In this document: positions 24,279-34,132 of the stretch, piece after piece | Numbering within the stretch: the stretch's first letter is position 1 | How the letters are laid out: each line of letters starts with the position of its first letter | DNA from: Gemmatimonadota bacterium | GTDB taxonomy: Bacteria; Gemmatimonadota; Gemmatimonadetes; Gemmatimonadales; Gemmatimonadaceae | Reading direction: 5' to 3' | Length of the DNA: 42,355 nucleotides | NCBI GenBank assembly: GCA_021413975.1 | Contig: JAIOPJ010000012.1 | Location: 1 to 42,355 of the forward strand | Made by a program: the position numbers and the translations under genes | The notes under the pieces: model-generated | Databases searched by the model: none | Seen by the model: the letters and a program-made list of their open reading frames with translations, nothing else | Told to the model about the DNA's origin: nothing

Positions 24279-26050
24279 GCTTCCACCCGAACGCGGTCCA
24301 GCAGCGCGCGCGCGTCGCGTCGGCGCTGCTGTTCGCGGGATTCGTGCTCCTGCTCGGGGCCTTCTTCCGGACGCAGGTGCTGCAGAACGCGCGCTACGTG
24401 CTCGCGTCGGAGGAGAACCGGTTGCGCGAGATCCCGCTGCCGGCACCGCGGGGGATCATCTACGACCGCAACGGCAAGGTGATCGCCGAGAACCTTCCCG
24501 GCTACTCGATCTCGCTGCTCGCGCGCAACGAGGATTCGCTCCGCACCACGATGCGACGCATCGGCGAACTGGTGCCGGTGACGGCCGAGCAGGTGGGATC
24601 GGCGCTGCGGAGGTATCGTCGCGACCGCACGCGGCCCACGGTGCTCTTCGGGGACGCGCCCTTCGAGCTCGTGTCGATCCTCGAGGAGCGGCGCGTGGAG
24701 TACCCGGGACTGATCATCCAGTCTGCGCCCAAGCGGCACTACCCCGATGGTCCTGCGGTCTCGGCGCTCGTGGGGTACACCGGCGAGATCAGCGACGTGG
24801 AGCTCGGGCAGGTGCCGTTCGCCGACTACAAGGCGGGGCAGCAGGTGGGGAAGGACGGCATCGAGCGGCAGTACGAGTCGCGGCTGCGCGGACGGGAGGG
24901 CGTGCGATTCGTCGAGGTCGATTCGCGCGGGCGGGTGGTGCGCGAGAACGCGCGCGAGGACCTGCTCCCGGAGGCGCCGGCGCCGGTGTACACGAACATC
25001 GACCTCGACCTGCAGCGGTTCGTGGCCGAGATCTTCGGCGACTCGCTGATCGGCGGCGTGGTGGCGATGGAGCCGCGGTCGGGCGAGGTGCTGGCGCTCT
25101 TCTCGGCCCCGACCTTCGATCCCAACCGATTCATCGGCGGCATCCCGCGCAGCTACTGGGACGAGTTGCAGCAGGATCCGCGGCGGCCGTTGTACAACAA
25201 GGCCATCAAGGGGACCTATCCGCCGGGTTCGATCTGGAAGCTCGCGACCGCGATCGCGGCGATGGAGAACGGCCTCGTCGACATCGACGATCACATGGCG
25301 GCGCCCTGCACGGGCGGCTATCAGTACGGCAACCGCTACTTCCGTTGCTGGGACAAGAAGGGCCATGGCGACGTGACGCTCGCCGAGGCGATCGAGCATT
25401 CGTGCGACGTCTACTTCTACCAGCTGGGCCTCAAGATCGGCCTGCAGCGCCTGATCGCGGGCGGGATCCGGCTCGGCGCCCGTGAGCGGAGCGGGATCGA
25501 CCTGCCGTCGGAGGTGCGTCCACTGTATCCGACCGATCCGCCCAAGAAGTACTACGACGAGCGATTCGGGTCGCAGGGCTGGAGCAACGCGGTCACGCTC
25601 AACCTCTCGATCGGGCAGGGGGAGAACTCGCAGACCGTCGTGAACATGGCGCGCTTCTACACCGCGCTCGCGACCGACGGACAGGCCGCGCGCCCCGAGA
25701 TCGTGCGCGGCCAGGCGGAGCGGCAGCGGCTCTTCACGCTCACGGACGTGCAGTTGAAGGGGATCCAGGACGCGCTCACGAACGTGGTCGGGCGCGGCAC
25801 GGCCGCGGGGTCGCGGCTGCAGGGGATCGCGGTGGCGGGGAAGACCGGCACGGCGCAGAACGCGCAGGACGCGACGGCGGATCATGCCTGGTTCGTGGGG
25901 TACGCACCGGCGGGCGAGCCGAGGATCGTGGTGGCGGTCATGCTCGAGTTCGGCCTGCACGGGTCGCGGGCGGCGCGCATCGCGACGAAGATCATGGAGT
26001 TCCATCTCAAGCAGCGCGTGGTCGCGATGCCGCTGGTGGACGGCGAATGA
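24275..26050 (+). CDS. mrdA: Penicillin-binding protein 2 (peptidoglycan transpeptidase)
   Basis: PBP2 cross-links sidewall peptidoglycan with RodA as its glycosyltransferase partner. The 591-residue protein has an N-terminal transmembrane helix (about 14-31), a PBP dimerisation domain (about 55-220) and the transpeptidase domain. The active-site motifs are Ser319-x-x-Lys (GSIWKLAT), Ser-Cys-Asp at 376-378 and Lys-Thr-Gly at 523-525. The middle motif is SxD rather than SxN, as in other PBP2 proteins. Cys345 and Cys358 could form a disulfide. It overlaps both mreD and rodA by four bases. Confidence 0.96.
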   Translation: MSFHPNAVQQRARVASALLFAGFVLLLGAFFRTQVLQNARYVLASEENRLREIPLPAPRGIIYDRNGKVIAENLPGYSISLLARNEDSLRTTMRRIGELVPVTAEQVGSALRRYRRDRTRPTVLFGDAPFELVSILEERRVEYPGLIIQSAPKRHYPDGPAVSALVGYTGEISDVELGQVPFADYKAGQQVGKDGIERQYESRLRGREGVRFVEVDSRGRVVRENAREDLLPEAPAPVYTNIDLDLQRFVAEIFGDSLIGGVVAMEPRSGEVLALFSAPTFDPNRFIGGIPRSYWDELQQDPRRPLYNKAIKGTYPPGSIWKLATAIAAMENGLVDIDDHMAAPCTGGYQYGNRYFRCWDKKGHGDVTLAEAIEHSCDVYFYQLGLKIGLQRLIAGGIRLGARERSGIDLPSEVRPLYPTDPPKKYYDERFGSQGWSNAVTLNLSIGQGENSQTVVNMARFYTALATDGQAARPEIVRGQAERQRLFTLTDVQLKGIQDALTNVVGRGTAAGSRLQGIAVAGKTGTAQNAQDATADHAWFVGYAPAGEPRIVVAVMLEFGLHGSRAARIATKIMEFHLKQRVVAMPLVDGE

Positions 26051-27297
26051 GGACGCAGCGGATCCCCGCCGACTGGCCGCTCCCCGTCCTCGCGTTCCTG
26101 CTGACGATGTTCGGGATCTCGATGGTCTACTCGGCGGGGCAGACCGACGTGCCGACGTTCGTCGCCGGCATCTGGCGGGTGCAGTTCGTCTGGTTCCTCC
26201 TGGGCGCCACCGTCGCCTACGTGATCTCGCGCACGTCGGTCCGCCTGCTCGAGTGGGGGTCGGTCTGGGTCTATCTCGGCGCCTGCGCGATGTTGTTGTT
26301 GCTGCTCTTCGTCGGGAAGGGCGCAGGGACGGCGGCGAGCACCAAGAGCTGGCTCGCGATCGGCGGGGTGCGGCTGGGCCAACCGTCCGAACTCGCGAAG
26401 ATCGCGGTGGTGCTGATGCTCGCGCGGGTGCTGAGCGCCCAGCGCGTCGCGCCCACGTCGTTGTTCGGCCTGTGGCGTCCGGCCCTGATCACGCTCGTCC
26501 CCTGGCTGCTGATCATGGCGCAGCCCGATCTCGGCACCGGCATCGTGTTCCTCGGGATCTTCTTCGCGATGCTCTTCTGGAGCGGCGTCGCGTGGCCGTT
26601 GCTGCTCATGACGGCGAGCCCCGCGATCAGCCTCATCCTCGCGTTCGGTCCCGGGGTCTGGGGCGCCTGGTTCTTCCTCCTGCTCGCGCTGCTCTGGTGG
26701 GTGCGGCCGGCCTGGCTCGAGACGACCGTCATCATCGGCGCGAACATCGTCATGGGCGTCGTCGCGCCGTTGCTCTGGGACAAGCTGAATCCCTACCAAC
26801 AGCGCCGACTGCTGGTCTTCCTCGATCCCTCGATCGACCCCCGCGCCTCGGGGTACCACGTGATCCAGTCCCAGGTGGCGATCGGATCGGGCGGGTTCTT
26901 CGGCAAGGGATTCACGCAGGGGTCGCAGAAACGGCTCGCCTTCCTCCCCGAGCAGCAGACGGACTTCATCTTCCCGGTGGTGGGGGAGGAGCTCGGGTTC
27001 CTCGGCGTGACGCTCGCGCTGGGGCTCTTCTGCGTCCTTCTGCTCCGAACGGTGCGCATCGCCTCGCGGTCGTCGACGCCGTTCGCGTCGCTCGTGGCGT
27101 TCGGGCTCACGGCCGCCTGGTTCACGCACATCGTGGTGAACGTCGGCATGACCGTCGGCCTCATGCCGATCACGGGGATCCCCCTCCCGTTCTTCAGTTA
27201 TGGCGGGTCCTTCATGCTCGCCTGCTGGATCTCGGTGGGGATCCTCGTGCTGGTGAGCTCCGAGGGGCGCGGCAAGGCCGACGGACTCGTCATCTAG
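26047..27297 (+). CDS. rodA: Rod shape-determining glycosyltransferase RodA (SEDS family)
   Basis: RodA polymerises lipid II into glycan strands during elongation. The 416-residue protein has about ten hydrophobic helices and the SEDS motifs: an SxxG-type GMSVYSAG-like first helix, QPSELAKIA near residue 112, QPDLGTG near 159 and the C-terminal GIPLPFFSYGGS. The ATG overlaps the mrdA stop. It closes the elongasome operon; the next gene, accD, has its own promoter. Confidence 0.96.
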   Translation: MRTQRIPADWPLPVLAFLLTMFGISMVYSAGQTDVPTFVAGIWRVQFVWFLLGATVAYVISRTSVRLLEWGSVWVYLGACAMLLLLLFVGKGAGTAASTKSWLAIGGVRLGQPSELAKIAVVLMLARVLSAQRVAPTSLFGLWRPALITLVPWLLIMAQPDLGTGIVFLGIFFAMLFWSGVAWPLLLMTASPAISLILAFGPGVWGAWFFLLLALLWWVRPAWLETTVIIGANIVMGVVAPLLWDKLNPYQQRRLLVFLDPSIDPRASGYHVIQSQVAIGSGGFFGKGFTQGSQKRLAFLPEQQTDFIFPVVGEELGFLGVTLALGLFCVLLLRTVRIASRSSTPFASLVAFGLTAAWFTHIVVNVGMTVGLMPITGIPLPFFSYGGSFMLACWISVGILVLVSSEGRGKADGLVI

Positions 27298-27311
27298 GGT
27301 CGCGCAAGTGC

Positions 27312-27340
27312 TTGCCGGGTCCCCCCGGCACCGCCAGCTT
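27312..27340 (+). promoter_or_regulatory. Predicted promoter of the accD operon (leaderless)
   Basis: The -35 TTGCCG (27312-27317), a 17-base spacer and the -10 CAGCTT (27335-27340) end only seven bases before the accD ATG (27348). Transcription should therefore start at or next to the start codon. There is no ribosome-binding site, only TCCCCCC. Confidence 0.55.
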
Positions 27341-27347
27341 TCCCCCC

Positions 27348-28211
27348 ATGGCTTGGTTCCGCAAAGACAAGAAGCCCCGGCAGCCCCGGGCCGAACGACT
27401 CGAGATCCCGGCCGACGCCTGGGAGAAGTGCGAGGCGTGCGGCCATACGGACATCCGCGACAAGTTCGCGCGGAACTCCAACGTCTGCCCGGCCTGCGAC
27501 TATCATCGCCGCTTCCGCGCCCATGAGTACGCGGCCCTGCTGCTCGACGACGGCACGCTCGAGGAGAAGGACGTCGAGCTCGCGTCGGTCGACCCGCTCG
27601 AGTTCCCCGAGTACCCGGGCCGGCTGAAGAAGGCGCTCAAGAACGCCGGCGACCATGACGCGATCCTCACGCTCTCGGGCCTCATGGACCAGATGCCGGT
27701 GAACCTCGGCGTCATGGATTTCGCGTTCATGGGCGGATCGATGGGCTCGGTGGTGGGCGAGAAGATCGCAAGGCTCGGCCAGCGTTCCCTCGAGAAGAAG
27801 TGGCCGCTCATCGTCCTCTCCTGCTCGGGCGGCGCGCGCATGCAGGAGGGCGTGCTCTCGCTCATGCAGATGGCCAAGACCTCGGCGATGCTCTCGCAGC
27901 TCGCCGAACGCCGCATCCCGTACGTGTCGATCCTCACCAACCCGACGACCGGCGGCGTGAGCGCGAGCTACGCCATGCTCGGGGACGCGATCCTCGCAGA
28001 GCCGGGTGCGGTGATCGGCTTCGCCGGTCCGCGCGTGATCAAGCAGACGCTCGGGCAGGACCTCCCGGAGGGCTTCCAGACCGCCGAGTTCCTGCTGAGT
28101 CACGGCATGGTCGATCAGGTGGTGCACCGTCACCAGCTCAAGCGGACGGTCGGGCAGCTCCTGCGCCACATGAGTGGCAAGCCGGCGGCCACGGGGTGGG
28201 CGTCCTCCTGA
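27348..28211 (+). CDS. accD: Acetyl-CoA carboxylase carboxyltransferase subunit beta
   Basis: AccD with AccA moves the carboxyl group from biotin to acetyl-CoA to make malonyl-CoA for fatty-acid synthesis. The 287-residue protein has the N-terminal zinc ribbon (Cys28, Cys31, Cys47, Cys50). The crotonase-fold carboxyltransferase core includes GGSMGSVVGEKI, SCSGGARMQEG and TNPTTGGVSASYAMLGD. The ATG is placed by the zinc ribbon and the promoter seven bases upstream. accA is not in the window. The gene overlaps folC by 16 bases. Confidence 0.97.
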   Translation: MAWFRKDKKPRQPRAERLEIPADAWEKCEACGHTDIRDKFARNSNVCPACDYHRRFRAHEYAALLLDDGTLEEKDVELASVDPLEFPEYPGRLKKALKNAGDHDAILTLSGLMDQMPVNLGVMDFAFMGGSMGSVVGEKIARLGQRSLEKKWPLIVLSCSGGARMQEGVLSLMQMAKTSAMLSQLAERRIPYVSILTNPTTGGVSASYAMLGDAILAEPGAVIGFAGPRVIKQTLGQDLPEGFQTAEFLLSHGMVDQVVHRHQLKRTVGQLLRHMSGKPAATGWASS

Positions 28212-29512
28212 CGCCGCGCAGCTACCGCGCCGCGCTCGACTTCCTCTTCGCGCGGACCACGGGGCAATGGAAGCTGGGCCTGGAGCGCGTCGAGGCATTC
28301 CTCGGCGAACTCGGCGACCCGCACCGTCGGCTGCGCGCGCTCCACGTGGCGGGGACGAATGGCAAGGGGAGCGTCTGTGCCTCCCTCGAGACCGTCCTCC
28401 GCGCCCGTGGCCTGAAGGTGGGCAAGTACACCTCGCCGCACCTCGTGGACTTCCGCGAGCGCTTCATGATCGACGGCGCGCCCGTCACCGAGGAAGCGAT
28501 CATGGCGTTCCTCGGCCGGTGGACCCCCGCCGTGGAGCGGCTGGGGGCGACCTTCTTCGAGGCGACCACCGCGATGGCGTTCGAGCTCTTCGCCAACGCC
28601 GGAGTCGACGTCGCGGTGATCGAGACCGGGCTCGGCGGCCGGCTTGACGCCTCGAACGTGATCACGCCACTCGTCGCCGGGGTCACGGGGATCGCGATCG
28701 ATCACACCGAGTGGCTGGGTACGACCCGCGAGGCGATCGCGCCCGAGAAGGCGGGGATCTACAAGCCGGGGGTCCCGGCCGTCGTCGGCGAGTGGGACGA
28801 GTCGATCCGGTCGCTGCTCGCCTCCGAGGCCGGGCGGCGCGGGGCCACGCCGGTGCGCGTGGTGGCCGAGGAGGGGCGGGCGTCCGGCGTCCGCGTCACG
28901 GCGCGGGGGACGAGTTTCCGGTGGGAGCCAGTGCCTGGCGCTCGCTCCGGCCCCGGGGAGGCGCTGGACGTCACCACGGGCCTCCCGGGACGGCACCAGG
29001 CGACCAATGCCATGATGGCCCTCACCATGCTCGACGCCATCCCGGGGCCGCTCCGGGTCAGGCCGGCGGAGGCACTCCCTGCGCTGGCCCGCGTGCAGCT
29101 CCCCGGACGCTTCTCGCGCCACGGGAACTGGATCTTCGACGTGGCGCACAATCCCGACGGGGCCGCCGTCTCGGCGGAGACCCTGCGGGCCGTGGCGCCG
29201 GCCGCTCCGGTGGTGGCGTTGGTGAGCGTGCTGGGCGACAAGGACTGGCGGGGCATGCTGCGTGCGCTCAGCGGCAGCGTGGACCGGTTCATCCTCACCA
29301 ACGCGCCGACCGCCCCGCTGAGCCGGGCCTGGGTCGCGAGCGAGGCGCTGGCCTTCGCCGCGGGCGAGGGATGGAAGGCCGAACTGGTCCCCGATTTCGA
29401 CGAGGCCCTCCGGCTCGCCCCGTCGCGAGGGGCCACGGTGCTCGTGACCGGGTCGTTCCACACCGTCGGCGACGCGATGTCGCGGTTGCAGGTGTCTCCG
29501 ACGGACGGTTAA
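28196..29512 (+). CDS. folC: Folylpolyglutamate synthase / dihydrofolate synthase
   Basis: FolC adds glutamate to dihydropteroate and/or tetrahydrofolate. The 438-residue product is a Mur-ligase-family enzyme with the P-loop GTNGKGS at residues 53-59. It also has YTSPHLVDFRERF, the EATTAMAFELFA segment, ETGLGGRLDASNVI and the C-terminal WIFDVAHNPDGA motif. I chose the GTG at 28196, which lies inside accD; it gives the usual N-terminus of about 50 residues before the P-loop. The accD-folC pairing is common. One enzyme may do both reactions. Confidence 0.93.
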   Translation: MGVLLTPRSYRAALDFLFARTTGQWKLGLERVEAFLGELGDPHRRLRALHVAGTNGKGSVCASLETVLRARGLKVGKYTSPHLVDFRERFMIDGAPVTEEAIMAFLGRWTPAVERLGATFFEATTAMAFELFANAGVDVAVIETGLGGRLDASNVITPLVAGVTGIAIDHTEWLGTTREAIAPEKAGIYKPGVPAVVGEWDESIRSLLASEAGRRGATPVRVVAEEGRASGVRVTARGTSFRWEPVPGARSGPGEALDVTTGLPGRHQATNAMMALTMLDAIPGPLRVRPAEALPALARVQLPGRFSRHGNWIFDVAHNPDGAAVSAETLRAVAPAAPVVALVSVLGDKDWRGMLRALSGSVDRFILTNAPTAPLSRAWVASEALAFAAGEGWKAELVPDFDEALRLAPSRGATVLVTGSFHTVGDAMSRLQVSPTDG

Positions 29513-29519
29513 TTGCGGG

Positions 29520-30896
29520 ATGAGTAGTGGAGCACTCCCCGGTTTCCGCGATTTCTATCCTGACGAGCTGGCCCGCCGCGCGCACATCTTCCGTGCCTGG
29601 CGGGCCGTAGCGCGCCGGTACGCCTTCGTCGAGTACGACGGCCCGCCGCTCGAGTCGCTGGACCTCTACACGAAGAAGAGCGGCGACGAGATCGTCGGCC
29701 AGCTGTACAATTTCGTGGACAAGGGGAACCGCGAGGTCGCGCTGCGCCCAGAGATGACGCCGACCCTCGCGCGCATGGTGGCGGCACGCGCGAGCGCGCT
29801 GCGAAAGCCGGTGCGCTGGTTCTCGATCCCGCAGCTCTTCCGCTACGAACGGGCGCAGCGCGGGCGCTTGCGCGAGCACTACCAGCTCAATGTCGACATC
29901 GTCGGCGAGGCGAGCGAGGTGGCCGACGCCGAGTTGCTCGCCGTGGCGGTCGACATCATGCGCGAACTCGGGCTCACGAGCGCCGACGTGCGGGCCCGTG
30001 TCTCCGACCGGCGGTTGCTCAACGGGATCCTCGTCACGCTGGGCGTGACGGAGGAGCAGGTGCCGGCCGTGTACGGCGTGGTGGACAAGTTCGCGCGGCA
30101 GCCGCGCGAACTCTCGGCGGAGAAGCTCGCGAAGGCGGGGATCGCGCCGGCGCTCGTGGAGCGGATCCTCGGTCTGGCCGCCGGCGCGACCTTCGAGGCC
30201 GTGCGCGCGGAGTTCGGGTCGGCCCCGGCGGCGCAGGAGCATGTGGAGCGGTTCGCGCGGTACCTCGCCCATCTCGACGCGCTCGGCGTGGGGGAGTGGG
30301 TGGTCCTCGACCTCTCGATCGTGCGCGGGCTCGCGTACTACACGGGCATCGTCTTCGAGCTCTTCGACGCCAAGGGCGAACTCCGCGCGATCTGCGGCGG
30401 CGGGCGGTACGACACGCTGCTCAAGTCGCTCGGCGGCGTGGATCTCCCCGCGCTCGGGTTCGGGATGGGCGACGTGGTGCTGGGCGAACTGCTCAACGAC
30501 CGCGGCCTCTTCCCGGCGGCGACCGAGGAGGCGACCGATTTCCAGCTCGTCGCGGGAAACGGGGCGGGGCAGCACGGCTACGCCGAGGCACTGGGACTCG
30601 TGACCGTGCTGCGGCGCGCCGGATTCAGCGTCGCGCACGGCATGAACGCCGAGCGGTACATGGGCCAGGCGACGCGCAACCAGGTGGACGGCGCCAAGAA
30701 GGCCGGCGTGAGCGCGGCGATCTACTTCCGCGAGGACGGGGCGACCGAGGCCATGAGCCTGCTCGGCAAGATGAGCGGCGCGCCCACGCACACGATGGAC
30801 ACCACCGCGGCCCTCGGCGGCGATGCGGCGGTGATGCAGGGACTCCGTGATTGGCTGCAGCAGCAGCGCGACAACGCCCGAAACCAAAATGGCTGA
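29520..30896 (+). CDS. hisS: Histidine--tRNA ligase
   Basis: This class II synthetase charges tRNA-His. The 458-residue product has LPGFRDFYP at the N-terminus, [12 protein letters not shown] (motif 1 region), the motif 2 [21 protein letters not shown], and the His-specific [12 protein letters not shown] and GGGRYDTLL loops. The motif 2 wording ([10 protein letters not shown]) is closer to the archaeal/eukaryotic-type enzymes than to the E. coli type. The C-terminal anticodon-binding domain is divergent. The intact histidine motifs argue against the HisZ paralogue. It overlaps proS by eight bases. Confidence 0.93.
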   Translation: MSSGALPGFRDFYPDELARRAHIFRAWRAVARRYAFVEYDGPPLESLDLYTKKSGDEIVGQLYNFVDKGNREVALRPEMTPTLARMVAARASALRKPVRWFSIPQLFRYERAQRGRLREHYQLNVDIVGEASEVADAELLAVAVDIMRELGLTSADVRARVSDRRLLNGILVTLGVTEEQVPAVYGVVDKFARQPRELSAEKLAKAGIAPALVERILGLAAGATFEAVRAEFGSAPAAQEHVERFARYLAHLDALGVGEWVVLDLSIVRGLAYYTGIVFELFDAKGELRAICGGGRYDTLLKSLGGVDLPALGFGMGDVVLGELLNDRGLFPAATEEATDFQLVAGNGAGQHGYAEALGLVTVLRRAGFSVAHGMNAERYMGQATRNQVDGAKKAGVSAAIYFREDGATEAMSLLGKMSGAPTHTMDTTAALGGDAAVMQGLRDWLQQQRDNARNQNG

Positions 30897-32361
30897 CGAC
30901 AAGAAGCTCACGACGCGCGCCGCGGATTTCAGCGCTTGGTACAACGAACTCGTGCTGCGCTCCGAGCTCGCCGACTACTCGCCCGTGAAGGGGTCGATGG
31001 TCATCCGTCCCAACGGTTACGGCATCTGGGAGCGGATGCAGCGCGCGCTCGACGACATGTTCAAGGCGACGGGGCACGAGAACGCCTACTTCCCGCTGTT
31101 CATCCCGCAGAGCTTCCTGCAGAAGGAAGCGAGTCACGTCGAGGGCTTCGCGCCCGAGGTCGCGGTAGTCACGCACGGGGGCGGCAAGCTGCTCGAGGAG
31201 CCGCTGATCGTCCGTCCCACGTCGGAGACGATCATCTACCACATGTTCGCGAAGTGGACGCAGAGTTATCGCGACCTGCCGATCCTCATGAACCAGTGGG
31301 CGAACGTGGTCCGCTGGGAGATGCGCACGCGACTCTTCCTGCGCACGCTCGAGTTCCTCTGGCAGGAGGGCCACACGGCGCACGCCACCCATGACGAGGC
31401 GGAGGAGGAGGCGCGTCGGATGCTCGGCGTGTACCGCGAGTTCATGGAGGGGTGGATCGCGATGCCGGTAATCACCGGCCTCAAGAGCGACAGCGAGAAG
31501 TTCGCCGGCGCGGTGCGCACCTACTCGTGCGAGGCGATGATGCAGGACAACAAGGCGCTGCAGGCCGGCACCTCGCACAACCTCGGGCAGAACTTCGCCA
31601 AGGCCTTCGACCTCAAGTTCCAGGACGAGAACGGCGAGATGGCGTTCGCCTGGAACACGTCGTGGGGCGTCTCCACCCGCATGGTGGGCGGCCTGGTCAT
31701 GACGCACTCCGACGACAACGGGCTCGTCTGCCCGCCGCGCCTCGCGCCGACGGAAGTCGTGATCATCCCGATCTACAAGACCGACGACGAGCGCGCGCGG
31801 ATCGTCGAAGCCGCGCACAGGGTGAAGGCCGAGCTCACGGCGTGGACCGGCCGTGGCGCCACCGACCGCCTGCGCGTGCGCGTGGACGACCGCGACGGCA
31901 TCAAGCCGGGCGCCAAGTACTACGAGTGGGAGCTGCGCGGCGTCCCGCTGCGGCTCGAGATCGGCCCGAAGGACCTCGAGAAGGGCTCCGTCTTCTCCGC
32001 GCGTCGCGACACCCGCGCCAAGGCGGCGCTGCCGATGGACGGACTGCCGGCCACGGTCGCCGCGCTGCTGGGGACGATCCAGGGCGACCTGTTCGCGGCG
32101 GCCAAGGCGCGGCGCGAGGCCAACTCGCACCGCAACGTGACGTCGTACGCGCAGTTCAAGGAGATCATCGAGGGACCCGGCGGCTTCGTCTACGCCGGCT
32201 GGAACGGCGATCCCGCCGTCGAAGCGCAGGTGAAGGAGGAGACCAAGGCGACGATCCGTTGCATCCCCGACCCCGAGTTCCGCTCGGCGACTCCTCCCGC
32301 GACCTGCCTGGTCACGGGGCAGCCGGCCAAGCACGAGGTCATCTGGGCCAAGGCGTACTGA
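30889..32361 (+). CDS. proS: Proline--tRNA ligase, archaeal/eukaryotic type
   Basis: This class II synthetase charges tRNA-Pro. The 490-residue product is the short form without the bacterial editing insertion. The catalytic core contains [62 protein letters not shown] and [15 protein letters not shown]. After the anticodon domain it has the extra C-terminal domain and ends in Ala-Lys-Ala-Tyr, a terminal Tyr seen in this type. The ATG at 30889 overlaps the hisS stop. Confidence 0.95.
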   Translation: MADDKKLTTRAADFSAWYNELVLRSELADYSPVKGSMVIRPNGYGIWERMQRALDDMFKATGHENAYFPLFIPQSFLQKEASHVEGFAPEVAVVTHGGGKLLEEPLIVRPTSETIIYHMFAKWTQSYRDLPILMNQWANVVRWEMRTRLFLRTLEFLWQEGHTAHATHDEAEEEARRMLGVYREFMEGWIAMPVITGLKSDSEKFAGAVRTYSCEAMMQDNKALQAGTSHNLGQNFAKAFDLKFQDENGEMAFAWNTSWGVSTRMVGGLVMTHSDDNGLVCPPRLAPTEVVIIPIYKTDDERARIVEAAHRVKAELTAWTGRGATDRLRVRVDDRDGIKPGAKYYEWELRGVPLRLEIGPKDLEKGSVFSARRDTRAKAALPMDGLPATVAALLGTIQGDLFAAAKARREANSHRNVTSYAQFKEIIEGPGGFVYAGWNGDPAVEAQVKEETKATIRCIPDPEFRSATPPATCLVTGQPAKHEVIWAKAY

Positions 32362-33623
32362 TGCGCGGCTTCACCGTGCGCGACGGCACGCTGCACTGCG
32401 AGGACGTCCCGCTCGCGTCGATCGCGCGGGGGGCGGGAACCCCCGCGTACGTCTACTCGGCCGGTGTCATCCGCGACCGTTTCAGGCGGCTCGACGCGGC
32501 ACTCGCGGGGGCGCCGCACCGGATCCACTACTCGCTCAAGGCGAACGGGAGCCGGGGGGTCCTCGAGGTGCTGCGCGCCGCGGGCTGCGCGGTGGACGTC
32601 GTGTCGGGCGGTGAGCTCTTCAAGGCGCAGCGCGCGGGCTTCGCGCCGGGGGAGATCCTCTTCGGCGGCGTTGGCAAGACGGAGCGCGAGCTGCGCGAGG
32701 CGATCGCCGCCGACGTGAAGCTCATCAACGTGGAGTCGGAGGCGGAACTCCGGCTCCTCTCGCGCCTCGCCGACGAGATGGGCGCCGTGGTCAACGTCGG
32801 GTTGCGGGTGAATCCCGAGGTCGACGTGAAGAACGCCCACCACTACATGGCGACCGGCGAGAAGGGCCACAAGTTCGGCATCCCGATCGGCGAGGCCGAA
32901 GCGATCGGACGGCTCGCGATCGCGCTGCCGAACGTGTCGCTGCAGGCGCTGGACATGCATGTGGGCTCGCAGCTGGACTCGTTCGACGCGTATCGCGAAG
33001 GCACGGCCCGGCTGGTCGATCTCTCGTTGGTCCTCCGGCGCGCCGGCGCGGACATCCGCTACCTCGACGCCGGCGGCGGCCTCCCCGTTCCGTACGGGTC
33101 CGAGGAGGAGCCCGATCTCGCGGTCTATGGCGCGATCGTGACCGCCGCGGCGAACGCGCTCGGTGTCGAGTTGCTCGTGGAGCCGGGGCGCTTCTTCGTC
33201 GCCGCATCCGGCCTGCTGCTCACGCGGGTGCTCTACCGGAAGCAGTCGGGCGCCAAGTCGTACGTCATCTGCGATGCCGGCATGACGGAGCTGCTGCGCC
33301 CGTCCCATTACGACGCGTTCCACCGGATCGAGGCGGTCGCGCCGCGGCCGGGCAAGCTGACCGCGGACGTGGTCGGGCCGGTCTGCGAGAGCGGGGACTT
33401 CCTCGCGCTCGACCGCGAACTGCCCGGCGTGGAATCGGGGGACCTGCTCGCGGTGCACACCGCGGGCGCCTATGGTTACGTGATGAGCTCGCAGTACAAT
33501 GCCCGGCCCCGCGTGGCCGAGGTGATGGTCGATGGCGCGCGCTGGGCCGTGGTGACGGCGCGCGAGACCTACGAGGATCTCGTACGGAACGAGAGCCCGA
33601 CTCCCCAATGGAGAGACGCCTGA
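32361..33623 (+). CDS. lysA: Diaminopimelate decarboxylase
   Basis: LysA converts meso-diaminopimelate to L-lysine, the last step of lysine synthesis, and uses PLP. The 420-residue product is a fold-III alanine-racemase-like barrel with the PLP lysine in YSLKANG (Lys60). It also has FGGVGKTERE, DMHVGSQ, LDAGGGLPVPYG for phosphate binding, EPGRFFVA, and the partner-subunit Cys in GPVCESGDFLA. The ATG overlaps the proS stop by one base. Length and motifs are complete. Confidence 0.96.
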   Translation: MRGFTVRDGTLHCEDVPLASIARGAGTPAYVYSAGVIRDRFRRLDAALAGAPHRIHYSLKANGSRGVLEVLRAAGCAVDVVSGGELFKAQRAGFAPGEILFGGVGKTERELREAIAADVKLINVESEAELRLLSRLADEMGAVVNVGLRVNPEVDVKNAHHYMATGEKGHKFGIPIGEAEAIGRLAIALPNVSLQALDMHVGSQLDSFDAYREGTARLVDLSLVLRRAGADIRYLDAGGGLPVPYGSEEEPDLAVYGAIVTAAANALGVELLVEPGRFFVAASGLLLTRVLYRKQSGAKSYVICDAGMTELLRPSHYDAFHRIEAVAPRPGKLTADVVGPVCESGDFLALDRELPGVESGDLLAVHTAGAYGYVMSSQYNARPRVAEVMVDGARWAVVTARETYEDLVRNESPTPQWRDA

Positions 33624-34132
33624 TGCGCGTCGGACTGCTGTCGGACACCCACGATCGCGTGTCGGCGATCGACGCATTGCTCAAGGAGATGCTCGCGCGC
33701 GACGTGACCTTCGTGCTCCACGCGGGCGACTACTGCTCCCCCTTCTCGCTCCGCCCGTTCCAGGACCATGGGGTGGCCATGGCGGGCGTCTTCGGCCGCA
33801 ATGACGGCGACCGCGAAGGGATCCGGTCGTTCGCCGAGAAGGGGATGGGGCAGGAACTCTTCGAATCACCGCACAGCATCAAGTTCGGAGAGCACAAGGT
33901 GCTGATCGTCCACGACATCGGTGACGTCACCGAGCGCTCGGTGCTCGCCCACGGCTTCGTGATCCACGGTCACACGCACATGCAGGAGATGAAGACCCGC
34001 AACGACACGCTCATCGTGAACCCCGGTGAGGCCTGCGGGTGGCTCTACGGCGCGCCGAGCGGCGCGATCCTCGACCTCGATACGAAGCACGTCGAGTTCA
34101 TCAAGCTCGACGCGGCGGAGTGGACGAAGTGA
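33623..34132 (+). CDS. YfcE/MJ0936-family metallophosphoesterase
   Basis: The 169-residue protein has all calcineurin-like metal motifs: Asp8-x-His10 (SDTHD), Gly-Asp (HAGDYCS), Gly-Arg-Asn-Asp (FGRNDGD), a His in VHDIGD, and Gly-His-Thr-His. Members of this family hydrolyse phosphodiesters; the natural substrate here is unknown. I chose the ATG at 33623, which overlaps the lysA stop and has GGAGAG seven bases upstream. An in-frame ATG at 33608 would add five residues. The stop overlaps the guaA GTG. Confidence 0.9.
   Translation: MRVGLLSDTHDRVSAIDALLKEMLARDVTFVLHAGDYCSPFSLRPFQDHGVAMAGVFGRNDGDREGIRSFAEKGMGQELFESPHSIKFGEHKVLIVHDIGDVTERSVLAHGFVIHGHTHMQEMKTRNDTLIVNPGEACGWLYGAPSGAILDLDTKHVEFIKLDAAEWTK

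Noticed and set aside
22502..26005. A 1,167-residue open frame on the minus strand opposite mreB-mrdA
   Set aside because: It is antisense to well-supported genes and has the Arg/His/Asp-rich composition of a shadow frame in high-GC DNA; it has no recognisable domain.
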